64,000 bases of DNA, taken from assembly GCA_038501195.1 (NCBI GenBank), contig JBBPUQ010000003.1:1566501-1630500 (forward strand). The letters are read 5' to 3'. The notes beneath the pieces were generated by a model that saw nothing but the letters and a program-made list of their open reading frames with translations, did not search any database and was not told where the DNA came from. Shown here in pieces: positions 1 to 14,400 of the stretch. How positions within the stretch are numbered: the stretch's first letter is position 1; each line of letters begins with the position of its first letter. The position numbers were made by a program, and so were the translations under genes. This DNA is from Nemania diffusa (taxonomy: Eukaryota; Ascomycota; Sordariomycetes; Xylariales; Xylariaceae).

Positions 1-2827
1 GAGGGTTTGAGTATCGGGGTTATCCGCTAGATGGCCTGCTGCAATCCGTTGAAGCAGGTTGCTCATTCTGCAGCCTTCTCTTCGAGCATTTGCTCTCTAC
101 TGAAAGCGGATGGAGAGCAAATCATCTATGGATGGCCATGCGAAAGAAGTCTAAGAAGACAGGCGCTACGCAATGGAAGCTGTCGGGGGATAACCTAGGC
201 CAATTCATTAGATGGCTCACTAGCCAAATACGACCGCCCTGGGTACATTTCTACGTGCGTCGAGGGAGGTTTATAGAACCTGTTGGCGATGACGAACATC
301 AACCTCTTAACATCAAGGCCTTGGGTGCGTATATATCAGCCGGGCGAAGCAAGACGGCGCACGATGGCGTAAGCGATCGTGCTGTATGGTTTCATCTATC
401 GGCTGATCCAGGTATGGAATTCCTTTCACGAAAATAGCATAGGGTGTTAGCTACTAACTGCCTATGATTCCAAATGCATCTCTCGTAACAACAAGCTGAC
501 CGACGCATAGGTACGCCAGCATACATCTCTAGGGATGTTACTGGCCAGCTGTTTGCTAGCAACCGCACAGGCATCCAGCTAGACTTCGACGCGATCCGCA
601 CCTGGCATAGAAGATGCCGTCTCAACCATCCCAAATGTAAGGTAACACTCTCAGGTGGCGAGACATTTGACGCCGAGGCAGTCTCGCTGCCTTCCCGCTG
701 CATCGAGATTGAGTCGGAGAACGGACAGGTGAAGGAATGCACACTACGCGAGACGGAAGGCCAGCAGGGCAAGTACATAGCCCTAAGCCACCGCTGGTGC
801 GCCGACACCGAGGTCGTGAGGACGCTGAAGGGGAACTACGACTGCCGGACTAAGAAATGCACCACCGCTTCGTGCCAGGGCTGCCAGACACCCATGACGA
901 CAACGCTCTTCACGCATGCTTACGAGCTCGCCGCGAAACTCGGCGTGAATTACGTCTGGATCGACTCGCTGTGCATCGTACAAGACGACGCCGACGACTG
1001 GAAGAGAGAATCCGCCAAGATGGCCGATTACTACCAGCACGCGTGGCTGACGATCGCGGCGACACGGAAGCGCAACGATGGGGGGTTGTTCGGCGAATTC
1101 GAGACGAAGGACCTCGCGCGTGTCACGCGACTCCCGTATCGTGACCGGCATGGCTTACAGAGGGGGTACTTCTACCTTCAATGTCCTGGTGGCAGTATGC
1201 ATTCCTGAATATCTCATTCTTTTATTATTTAATGCTCGTATCTTTCTGCTACGTATCCCCGAAATTCCAACAGCAGACCAAGTCTTTGCTATAAGCTCCG
1301 ATGGTTTCTAACACCTGGGTTCTTATAGAGGCCATCTCGCGAGACTACAAGAACGCTATTAGCCGGAGCGATCTACTCCGCCGGGGTTGGGTGTACCAGG
1401 AATGGATTTTAAGCCGCCGAATAGTGGCTTTTGCTGACTTTGGCTTGTTTTTGCAGTGCGAGACCGGGAACCCTAAGTCTCTCGCTGGCCACGACGTCAA
1501 GTTTATCCGGGATAACGAGGATGGCGAGGAATGGCAAAGTGAAGAAAAACCCGACAAGTCGTTTAAGAGCTCCAGTGAGTCATGACCGCAGTCACTTCCA
1601 CATCGTCTTCTTCATACTTTAACAATGATACCTAAGTTTAGGCTAGCCCCTGTTTATGTGCAACAACAATGTCTAATCACTTTTCATAGTCAAGACAAAC
1701 TTCTCCTCGGCGAAAGATATCGCGTCAGGATGGCGGAAGGTCATTGAGGAGTACTCACGCCTCGAGTTGACGAAACTTCCCGAAGACCGCCTCGTCGCGC
1801 TCTCCGGTATCGCGAGCGAATACGGGCGCGCCGTCGAAGTGCAGCAGCGCAAAATCTCAGGCACGAGTGGCGAGAACGAAACGTCGAGGTACGCATATGT
1901 TTGCGGCTCTTGGTTCCCTGAAGCCCGCGACCTGCTGTGGGAACAAGTCGAGCCCGGCCCACGCATACGCGCAAAGGGTCTGCCGACATGGTCCTGGGCG
2001 TCGATAGGGACCGAGATCGCAAGCGCAGCCGGGGACGATGTCCCCTCAGGTCTTGCGGTACGGTGGAGCTATTCCCACCGCTCTTCTGCGGACTGTGTGC
2101 TTGAAGAATGTAAGTAATTCCCGGTGTCATTTCCCTCTAGCTTGACGACCTTTAGAATACCATAGTCCCCTCTGGGTTTACATCATATCCCGAAAGCTTT
2201 CTATAGCTCTAAACCCCCCAAAAATCACGCTCCCAATGGCAATAGCTGACTCTCAGCGTCCTAGTTGTGCGCGTGCCCGTAGACCACGGCGACTTACGAC
2301 CAGTGTTCAATCTCGCAGACGGGTACACACCCGACAATGTCTACGGCAACGACGGGCGGTTCGCGGTCCTCGGGATCTCGGGACGACTAACGCAAGTGGG
2401 GCTCCACGGCTTCTTCGCAGACGACGACGACCGCACGGCGGCCGCGAATGTCACGGGCCGCGGGTCGCAAAGCTTCGGCCGCGAGATGTGGCGCCGCGTG
2501 GCGACACTCAAGACACCTAGCACCGTCGCCGGGTGGGCCTCGGTGGAGCACCCGGACTTCCAGACCGACGCGGCATGCGCGCGCGAGGGGCCAATATTCG
2601 CGCTCGTTGCGGCAGTGGATAGAAAGGTGCAGGGAGGGTGGCTCCTGGGTCAGCTCAGCCCGCATCTCACGGCTTACGAGGTGCTGTATCTGCGGCGGGT
2701 GCAGCTTCCGGGGTTCGCATCCCTGGACAGGGACTGCTATGAGCGGATTGGTGTCGGGAGGCTCTTCGGCGGTGAGGTGGATGCATTGTATGCAGTGACG
2801 GACATGTCGAGGGTTTGGTTGGTCTGA
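1..2827 (+). CDS. HET-domain (heterokaryon incompatibility type) protein, 5' end outside window
   Basis: HET-domain proteins mediate non-self recognition and programmed cell death on hyphal fusion, or belong to the large fungal family derived from such genes. The frame is open from base 3 with no start, and residues GCSFCSLLFEHL resemble the usual region before the HET domain, so the start lies to the left. Exons that keep one frame: 3-411, 511-1194, 1296-1574, 1690-2109, 2265-2827 (784 visible residues). HET signatures are YIALSHRW (about residue 224), VNYVWIDSLCIVQDD, the AWLTIAAT segment, RGWVYQEWILSRR (about 393), YSRLELTKLPEDRLVALSGIA and PTWSWAS (about 555). The exon 2/3 junction (1195/1296) is the least certain, because the conserved parts either side fix only the frame. 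The C-terminal 180 residues are not recognised. Exon 5 is visibly GC-rich. There is no neighbour to the left to judge context. Confidence 0.93.
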
Positions 2828-5800
2828 TTGTTTTGTTTCATTTTTATTTTTATTCCGATTCTCACTTTTATTCTCGTCCTTCCCATGTCACCGTGTCGGG
2901 TTCTGCATCTCAGGAACAAGCGACGACGGAAAAGGGGTGATGGCGCGTTGCATGCATAATATTAAGATCTGATTTTTACTCGCGCCTCTTGGCGAGGTCG
3001 TAGAACATACGATTTCTTGGGCATAGACCGTGTTTTCAGCGTTGTACAGCAGTCTTAAGCACCCGCGATGCCGTGGACATAGCTCCATCACCTCCACCGC
3101 TCCGTTCGCGCAAGGGACTTTCGTCGTTATCGAGTTAACATTGTGTAGCAGTCACGCTGCAGCCCCTGGCGATGTGGGCGACGTGGTGCTGTGAGCTGCG
3201 AGCTGCGCGTCTCGGGCATAGCGCCTCATGCCTCGTCGTTTTTTTTATCGCATGGGAGCACACATTGCCACCGTGCTTATCCTACCTTGTTCCCGAGAAA
3301 TGCATTACAGTTCATGCCGTGTGCGTTCATCCCCCGCGTTGTGCGTGTCGGGTCTAATATAGCATAAACTCGTGGTAGTCCGGCTGCAGTTGAATTACCA
3401 AGCAGCTGGGTATAGTGTCGTCATGCGTAGTATACGTATACCTCCCTAGCTGTAGCCGTACATACATTGTATACATTGGATGTACACTACGCATACGCAT
3501 ACGTACGTAGTCACCCATGTATCACAGACGAACCAGAGCTCGCTGGGGGTCAAAAAAAGAAGTCCCGTTGTCCTCGAAAGCGGAAGGTCAGCAGAAAAAC
3601 AACCAGAGCTCGCCCGTGCCACAGGACGAGGGTCCGACGACATACATGATACTAAGCCGGACCCGATTCGTAGACTCGCAGATTCCCAAAACAGTATATA
3701 CACATGGTTTCAATGGCGGGGACCCGCTGTTTTTTTGCATGGGACCGGATCCTGTAAGTAGGTCACCGACTTTCGGCTCGTGGGAAGAGGGATATGAATA
3801 CTTGCACCTATAGGTAAATTGCATTGCAGCTTGGAGACCATCCCGAGGTGGGCTTCCGAGTAGTGACACAGCTATCCGTATCTATAGAAATGGCAACAAA
3901 CCCTACTGGACACTGTTATTCATCAATCCATTGAGACGGAGATGCGAGAACAAACGTCGTCACAGCTATTCATAGATTGACTGCAGCGAGGATCATCAGA
4001 ATGGACCGATAACGACATTTGTCCTCCTAGGAACTAGGCAGTCTTCCATCTAGTGCCCATCGAACGTTACAATGGCTTATCTAGAAGATTGCTTCTTCTA
4101 GTTAGACTGGTCAAGGTGACCTGCTAGTCCCTCGGCGCTATGATGTGTTGGTAAGGTACAGTAGCATCGCGTGGTTTTGTCGGTGCCCATGTTCTCTGTC
4201 GCCTATGTGCGTGCGTGAGCATGCTCTTCTCTACTGTATATGTATGCATATTTGCCCCAGCGAGTGCTGTATCCGGCATGCTGGGTCTGAAGGGGTTGCT
4301 GAGGACTGCTCCTCCACATAGAAACCTTTGTATAAAACGCTTATTTTGGTGCTACACAGTGGACTTGGCTCATTTGCAAGCCACCTATGAGGTCAAGTGA
4401 AACTACACTATGTAGTAATGGTTTCTTTGAAAATGCGGAGAAGACGTGGGTGAACTTCCTTGATGGCTCACCTTGAATTACGCATAGGTACCTACTGTGC
4501 TCCTGGCTAGACTAACATCAATCGAATGATCTTATAACTGCCAGGTTCTTCCCTGCTCAATAGAGAGGCCCGAGTGTTCTAAACGGAAGTTAAGTCCGAT
4601 GAGACTTATACAATCAGTGAGAAACATCGATTTTAGTCCCATTTTGTCAATGTGAGTGATCACAAGTTCTCATCAAGTCTTGCAGCAGCTTGAAGAGCTG
4701 AGTGAGGGTTGTTCCTTGCTTTCCAGGAACAAGATATGGGATTCTCGATCGTCGTTAAGGGAGCAGAAATCTAAGCATAATATACCTAAGTCAAGTAGTT
4801 AGCAGAACCTTCCTTACCAGGATGCGGTGTATCTCGCAAGCGATAACGTATCTAGCTTTGGTGCACTTTTCACCTTGCATAAGCTGTGGGCAGCCTGGCT
4901 CTGCTGCGTAGACTTTAGAGTAAGTAGAAGGAAGTTGTTGGTTTACATACCTTGGCTATAATACATAGAGATAGGGTGGGCAAATTTGAAACTTAAGATG
5001 TACCTACACTTACTTCATAGGTTGTACGAAGTCTATCTGGCCAAGAGAGCCGTTCGATTCGATTTGCCATGGTGCCTTACATATACACAAAGGTTCCCTA
5101 TCGAGATGATCCTACATGAGGGAGTGTAGGACTGACTCTTACTATGTGAACATATGTGTTCAGTAGCCTTTCTTCTCATCTCTAATGTGGTATTCAACCA
5201 TTACTTGATGAAGGAGGGACATGGTCGCAAATCAATGGACCGAGTAGCCGAATACCAAATAAAGTGCTTGGAGAGTTCGTAGTTTAAGTGCACCCTGTTC
5301 GCCAATCGGTCAACATGGTCCTGAAGCACCTAGTCTAGCGCGTAGTGCGCTGCCAATGCAGCTCAATGCATAGCCAAGGCCAGTTTAGATAGATACAACA
5401 TTACCTGCCATTTTTACTTGTTGTGTCGTGCAACGGAAAAGGATGAGGTCCAGTGTGATGAGGAGCACAGCTGGTGACCTATCGAGGTTGAAAGAAATTT
5501 ACCCCTGAACAGTTTTCACACGGGGATGGAATTGCTTCACTTTAGCAAATCAGATCATACAGTACCTACTACATAATGTATGTTGTACATACAGAGACAG
5601 TGCTTTGTCTCTATGTAGGCCTTTCCTTCTGTCGAAACTGAAGGCAGGATCATGGCGTCTACTATTCTGTACTTCTTATGTATACACCAGCAGGGTGCAC
5701 ACAGCATGTGCTCTGCAGGATCCGCGAAGTGATTGATGCTTTTTGGGTTGCATCCCCGCCTTCCTCTTTCTGTTTGACTGTTTTGACTTGGTTCGGAATA

Positions 5801-7444
5801 CAGAATAGTGCAAATACGCTAGGTACGTAGGTGGGTAGTACGCAGTGCCCTTCGAAGCCTCCACTCACACCATTTCCACCCTAAACAGGTAAGTACAAAA
5901 TAGGTATATGTAGAAATCTCTGATTTGATTGTACTGCAGTACAGTTATACATAAGACGTAGTTGAGCTGATGTACATAGGGTTCGGCTTTAGCGGGTTTA
6001 TTCAATAGGCAAGGGACTTTGGAGAACAATCCAGCAAACAACGCTATCTGATCTCTCCTGTACGTACATACACAGAAGTTTTTGAAGCCAGGACAGGCGT
6101 GCATCGTATGAGGGGTCGAGCAGCACAGACACAGAATTGGACCAGTTTCTCCCGGGACGGGAGACGAATTAGGCATAGTGGATGGGCAAAATCGTCTCCC
6201 CACATACAGAATACCTAGAGTTGTACCTTTTGGCGGTAGGTACCTGTTCTGTTTTGTATTGCGGTACGTGTAATAATTCCTAAATCGATACCTAAGGTAG
6301 TAGATAGATATGAAGAGTAGATAGGTAGGTCTAGAGAATTGCATTAGACATGTAAAAGATGCCATCAAAACTACTAAATGCCTACTTAAACGTGACCCAT
6401 CATTGCACTAGAATCCCATAGTTACATCCATAGTCTCTATGTGTGCTTGCGCCCTGAATCACTGAATAAGGCGGAAAATCCGTCTCTTCCTAACTACATG
6501 TAGTACCCACTCACTGTAGCACATGCATAAATACATGTACAATGAAGACCCTCATCACTAACGTATAAGTACCTACAGTAGTACTGGGGCTGTAGCAGTA
6601 CCATGTTAGAGTCTTCTCTAGTAGTCTAGGGCAGCCAGTAATAGAGGATACCAAGCCCCCAAGTAGCCTAAGACGCTTTGGCCGCTCTGCGCATCCAGCC
6701 AGGACGCCAGGACACCAGAACCCTAGAACGCCAGGAAAGTCCCCCTGCCCTGACCCCTGTCTAGCTAGTTCCCTCGCTCTGTGTGCACACACTGCAAGGA
6801 CACCCAGCACGACCTCCCTCTTTCTCGAGGCTCCCCCCCTTCCCCCAATAAAGCCCCCCAGCCAGCCTCTGCTTCCCACACACTATCGACACAGCCGCCC
6901 ACCAACTCAAGCAGGGCGTCTCTTCCACCACTCAAACCCATTTGAGCCAGTTCTCAACCTCTGCTTGAGATTGCAGGCCAACACCTCTCATCTTATATGT
7001 TCATGGATTTACCACGTTTTTGAGAGAATCCAACCAACAAGGCCTGTAAGGCTAATACAGCAATATCGATAGATTCCTTGGCCTGGTTGGTTCCATTACA
7101 CTCCGCCTTTTCCCCCTGTCTTTCTTTCCTTGGCCTATCGCGTGCGAATACCTCCTTTTATCGACAACCGGGACGGGCGCTCGTTAGTTTTTTTCAGCTG
7201 CATCATCACTCTTTCTTCGATCTGAAAAGAACTGCTTGTTGTTTGTTGCCTCCTACACAAGATCAGCCATCTATTTCTCTCGTCTCAGCAGACTGCTCGG
7301 TTCCGATTTCGGGTTCTCACCTCCCTACGATCTGGCCCATTGCTACTGCATGTTGACTATATTGGCCTAGGCAGACTCTATGACTTGACTCTGCCCACGT
7401 CCTTCGTTCCACTTTGCCACGCGCAAACAAGCCGCAACATCACA
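2828..7444. other. Gene-free stretch between HET gene and Ras GEF
   Basis: No reading frame here looks like a protein. The longest (167 codons on the minus strand at 5865-6368) is rich in Tyr, Phe and Ile and has no domain. The stretch carries many short TACCTA/TAGGTA tracts and small palindromes such as GTATACGTATAC at 3430-3441. The last 500 bases before 7445 are pyrimidine-rich and probably contain the promoter and long 5' leader of the Ras GEF gene. Confidence 0.6.
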
Positions 7445-10400
7445 ATGCTCATGACACAGCCCCCAGTAACTGCAATAGTCACTACGCAAGACACGAGGAC
7501 GTACAATTCACGCAGCCGATCGCGCTCTAACACCTACGACGCTAACCCCGATTCTGCTATCGATCTGTCCGCCTCGGCATCGTCGTTGGATCGTTCCAGC
7601 GGTGATCGCAATCATTACAACTACAGCCTCAAGATGAACGGACTGGTAGGGGCCTCCCCCCCGGGCACCCTATATGTGCGGGCGCTCTACGACTACGAAG
7701 CCGACGACCGAACTAGTCTGAGCTTCCACGAGGGCGATGTCATCCAAGTTATTACACAGCTAGAGAGCGGGTGGTGGGACGGTGTGATAAACGGTGTCCG
7801 CGGGTGGTTTCCCAGCAACTATTGCCAAATCATCACAAGTCCCGATGAGCTACCAGACCCAACGCAAAACGGTGAAGCTTACCGAGCCGACGATGAATTT
7901 GAAGATGGAGTTTTATATGAGGATGATGCAGAGATTGAACACGAATCTGACATAGATGACTTCAATGCATTGCCTCTGGAAGGTGCAAGAAACACCGGCA
8001 GCAAGTCGGGTGCGGACTTTTGGATTCCACAGGCTACATCTGACGGTAGATTATATTATTTCAATACCATGACAGGCGAGAGCAGCATGGAGCTTCCACT
8101 CGAATCGCCTACCTCATTAAATGAGAGCGGGCCTCGCGATAGAATGCATGTGAGCATGCCGGAAAAGACGCGTCCACCACCGGAGATGATGGCACGAGGC
8201 TTGACACAAGAAGAAGACGAAGATTCCGAAGCCACCTCGGCATCCGAACTTGAAGGTGAATCACTGATGATGGCCTCAATCAGCTCACTAGTAGGTTCCA
8301 CAACTCATGGTATAAGCGACTTGGTCTAGTTACTTACTTTGCTTCTTAGCCCACACGCCAACGCCGTGCATTTGCCCACGGTGCTATAGGCATCTCTCCT
8401 TCGCCTTCGATGGATTCGATCAACGGTACTTCAACGGGAACAAGATCTCGAGCTGATACGGGCTTAACCAACACTACGATTCCAACGTCTGCGGGATTAG
8501 GCCCCGCGCCAACGTTAGGCTCTGCCACATCCTTTACTGGGGCTGGCTTCGCCCTACCACAGACTGCGATTGTTCCTAATTCTTTCTTTGACGAGGGCAG
8601 TGCGCAGCCCTTGACATGGAATCTACTCATAGCGAATATGAAGAAGGCCATAGACAGGTACCGTGATGCGATCACAAACGGGAACCGGTCGGAATATGTC
8701 AGTCGGGCCGAAGATATCTCAGATCATTTGCGACTACTCCTTGCTGCCGGCTCTGGCACTACCGATAATCACTCTGGGCAGCCTTCCATCATATCCACGA
8801 ACAAAGCACTCTACCCGCATTTTCGCGATATGATGTCAAAATTCTCAAAATTAGTGATCTCATCACATATCGCAGCCGCTGACTGGCCAAATGCGGAATC
8901 CGTACAGAAATGCATGCAGGAAGCCGAGGGCGTTCTCTTAGGAGTATACAGTTTTGTCGAAGTTGCAAGACAGCAAAGAGGCGAAGAAATACCCCGGTTA
9001 TTCCCCGGTTTCGTCATTGGGAGCACCACTGGAGGAAACTGGCAGAATAACGCCCTTGGCCCACGCGATCCATTTATGGCGAACTACTACGATGATGATG
9101 AAAGCGTGCTTGAGCCTTCAATCCTTCTTGACGACAAACTAGCTAACCGTCTAGATGAACTGAAGCGACTTCTGCTCTCCAGTCTTAGGGAATTAGAGAT
9201 GAACCTTAATATCTCCGATAAGATCATTACGCCCTATAGACATGAGCTTATTGGGAATAATGTATGCTCGTCTGGTAGTAAAGTTCTGGACATGTTTAAG
9301 CCTTGGCTTGCTACAATTGAATCGATCGACCTGGCGGCTTTAGAAAGCCACCGGACTCCCCAACTCATCGATTTAAGCATCAACAAACAGAGCCTATACG
9401 ACAATATTTCCGACCTGCTCTTAGGCTGTCAAGCCGTCGCTGGGCCATTAGGAGATGAATGGGCTGAAGTCCGTGGGGAATCCCTAGAGAATCGGTTAGA
9501 CTATGTTCGACAGTGCGCACGAGCGTTAGAGAAGAATTCTGCGCAGATTGGGTTTACATTGGACCTTCTCTCTGAGCAAGTTCGTGTCACCATCCAACAG
9601 ACACAACAAATACCGAGTACTCGTCCGCGCGAAGATTTCACACGAGATACCCTCCGCAGGGTTGAAACAGCGCCATATAATGGATCGGCACATGGTCGGT
9701 CCGAATCCCGCAACTTGATGATCCGACCGCAACTTGTTGGGTCGCAGTCGTATACAGAGGGAGAAACTAGTGCGCCTAGCAATAACTTCAGGAAGGGTGA
9801 CTTGTCAAAAGTTAGGAAAATTTTGGGAGACGACCCAACTCCTCAAAGCGCCATGCCGCAGGTTGAAGAGTCACCATTCTTACGACTTGATTTAGAGCAC
9901 GATTTGTCATGGGATATGAAGACATCACCACACTCAGTCAAAGGTGGCTCTCTTCTCGCTCTAGTGGAGCAACTCACTCGACACGACAAGCTTGACTCTA
10001 ATTTCAACAATACCTTCCTCCTGACCTACCGGTCCTTCACCACCGCACGAGAGCTCTTCGAGTTACTCGTCAAGCGTTTTAATATCCAACCCCCCGAGGG
10101 TCTACAATCTGGGGATTATGAAAAGTGGAGGGACCGGAAACAAAAGCCTATTAGGTTTCGAGTCGTTAACATTCTTAAAAGTTGGTTCGATAATTTCTGG
10201 ATGGAGGAGCCCAGCGAAGAGTCCAAGCAATTGATACGTGATGTCTACGCTTTCGCACAAGGCACTGTAAAATCAACAGAGACTCCAGGTTCTGCCCCTC
10301 TGATGGCAGTTTTGGATCAGCGTCTGAATGGCAAAGAGATCTCGTCTAAGCGCTTGATACAGACATTGGCCAACAACATCCCAACACCAATCATGCCAAA

Positions 10401-11410
10401 GAACATGAAGAAGCTCAAATTTTTGGATATCGATGTCACAGAGTTTGCCCGTCAATTAACTGTCATTGAGTCCAAACTCTACGCCAAGATCAAGCCGTCA
10501 GAATGCCTTAACAAGACATGGCAAAAGAAAGTTACCGACGGAGAGGCAGAACCTGCTCCCAACGTGAAAGCTCTCATCTTACATTCAAACCAAATGACAA
10601 ATTGGGTCGCCGAAATGATCCTAATGCAGATGGATGTCAAGAAACGAGTCGTCGTGATAAGACATTTCGTGTCTGTCGCAGATGTAAGTAGATATTTCTT
10701 GCTAAGGTGACGATGTCTAAATTACTAACAATTCTAGAAATGCCGTGGTCTGAACAACTTTTCCAGTCTAACATCTATCATCTCCGCCCTCGGAACAGCA
10801 CCAATTGCGCGGCTGAAGCGAACTTGGGATCAAGTACCTGCTCGTACCAACACGGTCCTGGAGAGCATGCGACGGCTTATGGCGAGCACAAAGAACTTTG
10901 GCGAATATAGGGAGGCTTTACACATCGCCAATCCTCCATGCATCCCTTTCTTCGGTAAAGCTTAATATTCCGCCATGTAAGATTTTATATGCACTAACAA
11001 TTTGTTCTCTTTAGGCGTGTATCTTACGGATTTGACCTTCATAGAAGACGGCATTCCTTCGATCATGAAGAAGACAAACATGATAAATTTCGCGAAGCGT
11101 GCAAAGACGGCTGAGGTTATTCGTGATATTCAGCAATACCAAAATGCTCCATACTCGTTGCAACCAGTTCCAGAGCTACAAGACTATATATTGAGTAACA
11201 TGTCGGCTGCAGGCGATGTACATGAGATGTACGACAAGAGTTTAGTCGTCGAGCCACGCGAGCGTGAAGACGAAAAGATTGTGAGGTGCGTAACTGATCA
11301 ATGTAGTAATGCTTTAACTACAAATCCTCTACCTTCCATGTCCACTACTTTACCTCTATTGCTAACATGAATGCATGTTTAGAGTATTGGCCGAGTCTGG
11401 CTTCCTGTGA
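7445..11410 (+). CDS. CDC25: Ras guanine-nucleotide exchange factor, Cdc25 type (SH3 + REM + CDC25 domains)
   Basis: This protein activates Ras by exchanging GDP for GTP at the inner face of the plasma membrane, upstream of cAMP/PKA and MAPK signalling. Exons are 7445-8290, 8350-10683, 10738-10954, 11015-11285 and 11383-11410 (1231 aa), all in frame, with the branch point ACTAAC visible in several introns. Domain order: Ser/Arg-rich N-terminus; SH3 at about 76-132 (ALYDYEADD, SGWWDGVINGVRGWFPSNY); a WW-like segment at about 190-220 (DFWIP, DGRLYYFN) lacking the second Trp; a long middle region; RasGEF N-terminal (REM) module at about 760-900 (TFLLTYRSFTT); catalytic CDC25 homology domain at about 976-1160 (SNQMTNWVAEMIL, RHFVSVAD, CRGLNNFSSLTSI, PCIPFFGVYLTDL). 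The start was chosen at ATG 7445 in context CACAATG; an in-frame ATG follows at 7451. The last exon is only 28 nt and encodes VLAESGFL. Bud5 or Ste6 naming is possible, but SH3 plus CDC25 favours Cdc25. Confidence 0.93.
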
Positions 11411-14400
11411 GCGGGCTTATCTGTCTCAGTGTATTCATTACTATGAATATCACTGCTTGGTCTAAGCACACATATCTAAACTTCAAATTATGCTGCATCA
11501 TGACGACAGCCAATCCCTGTTTTCCCATAATGGGATCGGGGGGAGTTTATGGCTCTTGGCGCCTACACATCAGCTAGTGTAATATATGTGTTAGTTGCAT
11601 CTTCACGCCTTGGCCAGATTCGGGTTATAGAGTGGCAGGAAATACTAGCAACGTCAAGGGCTAGAGTGCTAGGGATCTCCCCGATGAGCGGCCCAGGCAT
11701 ATCTCTAAATAAACGAGATTTTACGAGGCATTTCGCCATAAATGAGGGAATGGAACATGCCAAATCTTATCTGAACAAACGAGAGATCAATAGGGACAAT
11801 TGACGATAGAAGGATGTCTCGAGAGCTCTTTGGTTTACGATGATAATGATGATGATGGAAGAAAACATAGCTAGGTCAACAAACGGGGCATGACAGGAAT
11901 GGTCTTATCATGGCACAGGATTTGTAAAATCTCGATATCGAACTCATTCCAGGCGTTGGGATATAGGGAAAGAAGGTCATGTTGGTCTTCTCACCTTGTT
12001 CTTTTCTCCACGATATAGACAAGTGCAAATTGTCTTCCCAATGGATGCAAACAAATCGTTATGAATGACGCTCAGCTTTGAGAATATGGCTTTTCAGCTG
12101 CTAGTTTCCTACTTGCTGTAGACAATATTTAGTGCTATTGTCCCCGGATGAGACTCTCCGCCCGCTCACGATTATCTGGCAGATCCAACAGTAGCACAGT
12201 GGCGTACCAGCTTCCGTTAAATTCGGGAACGGCTAGCTGCTATATGCAAGCCCCTTTTGTTTTTGTGTTGCTTTTCCTCCCGAAAGATAGAAGAGGGTAG
12301 CACAGGTAGCTTAGCGGGTACCTACCTAGGTGCTACGAAGGCCACCAACGATCGGATTTGTAGATGATTGATTGGATTAGGTAGTGGCGGGAAGGTTACG
12401 GCCTTGTATTAAATATGACCCATTTCCAAGTTTTCGTACGCAGTAATGTGAACAACCTTGCATAATTTCTAGTATACCGTAACAGTGACGTATTACCGAA
12501 ATTATACTAATTTCTGCATGTTCGTTGAGCCTCAAAATGAAGATTTACCAATGCCCCTCGAACTGCGGATGCACCCACGGCTAGATACAATATCAACCAC
12601 ACTGACTATTACTCACTACGAACGACAAAGGACTATCGCTCTCAGCGGTGAGTCTAGGGCGCCTGGCGAAGGATTTATAGAGGCGCAGGTACAGCTAAGA
12701 AGTCAACTAGTGGTGATACCAGAAAGTGGACTTAGGTGGTTTAGTTAGTAATAGTTGGTGTTTAACGACTAGGTTAGGTGGGTATGTAAATACATAGCAA
12801 CAGTCGGGATTATTGATCACCACTAGAAGTAATCTGTTCGAATACAGATATAGTCCGCGACCGGCATTCTGAGTTGCGTAGGCGGTATGCCGGGGAGAAT
12901 CGATCGTACATAATGTCTATAGACAGATAGATCATTATTTGCTTAGAGCTGGTTAGTGGGATGTCTAGTTGTGCCTAGTGATCAATTAATTAATCATCAG
13001 CTGCAAAATTCCCATAATAGCTAGCAATCTCTTATAACTTACGAGATACAGAGTATCACGCTTCGTTTGCATGTCTTATTTGATGGTTAAAACTTGCTAC
13101 GTCCGTTTTCAGAGAACGTTTAAAGACCCGTTTCTCTCTACATAAATAATGCATAAATGCACACTTACCTAGAACGTATCCGTGCTTACTTATGGATCTT
13201 ATAGACCTATACTATTATTTACCACCTAGACTACTACCTACCTTTTTTAGGATGCCACATGAACAAGCTGGCCGCCTAGTATCAGCCTTGGGGTTTGTTT
13301 TCGATATTGGTTTTATGTTTATATGACGTTTCTGCATTGTTTCTTACACATGTGATCGTTGCTGCTAGCGATCTGCGTACATGGATGGTTGCATGGTACA
13401 CATCCCACGTACGGTCTCCGGAAGGAACGCAGGCTGAGAGATGACAAATGGGAACTGTTGGAGACATGGAAACAATATGTCAAAGTTCTATATGTATTTA
13501 CTTAGACGTACATATAAGAACCCCGGAACGCCTTACCTCCTTTTTCCTCTTACGGTAATAAATCTTCAGGGTAGCCTACTGTAATTGAAATTAGAATGTG
13601 GCGGCGGAGAGAAAGCAAAAGAAACAGGAGCCCCAAGATGGAACAAAGGTCTGCCAGTCGTTTCGGCCCCCAATTCCGACAGGTCAGGACCAGGTAGCAT
13701 GAGTCATCTGACGGTGGATGCTGGACGGCACTGTCGGTGAAAGAAAGGTACCATGCCTGCTGTCTCGGAGGATTGAAACAAACGCAGTATGTACATGAGA
13801 GGTAAGATCGCGGGGGATCGAGCGGACGCTGCACACGAGACACCGGAATAGATCCCTCTGACGGATGCATAACCCGGCGATGCTCCGTGCAGGAGGAAGG
13901 ACCATGCATGAACATGACAGGTCAGGCAGTTATGTCTCTGGATAGACCAACCGATCACCTTAGCTGACCTCAGCTCTCCACCCACCTACATAGTTCTAAG
14001 ACGCGGAGCCGCCGTCGAAGAACGTTGCATCTGGCGACGGCTTAGCCTACGCCGCACACTACCGACGTGTGTGCGAGCGAGAACGAGACAACAAGACTTT
14101 CGGTCAGAAATCCCAGGATGAAGAAGAGACAGGGTGCGGCTTCCGGGAGGTTAGGGGAGGGGAGGGGTAGGTGGGTAGGACGGGCAAGTCGATCAGCGTG
14201 TAAGTAAGTGGTTCTGGCGCGGCGATCTGGTTTGGCAGGATACGCGCAGCGTGCCAGAATCCTTCGTGCCATGTGGTTGCACTTGCACACCCGAGCCTTG
14301 GCATGTCACTGTCTTCCGTGCGGTGGGTTACTTCACGTGGAAATGCGACGGCGTCCGCATATGGATGAAGGAGGGGTTGGGATAAAAGTCGCGACGGGTA

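Noticed and set aside
5865..6368. 167-codon minus-strand frame in the gene-free stretch
   Set aside because: AT-driven composition (Tyr, Phe, Ile, Leu), no domain, no splice partners and no promoter signs.
13550..13985. Overlapping minus-strand frames of 73-121 codons
   Set aside because: No domain, no consistent frame across possible introns, composition like non-coding DNA.
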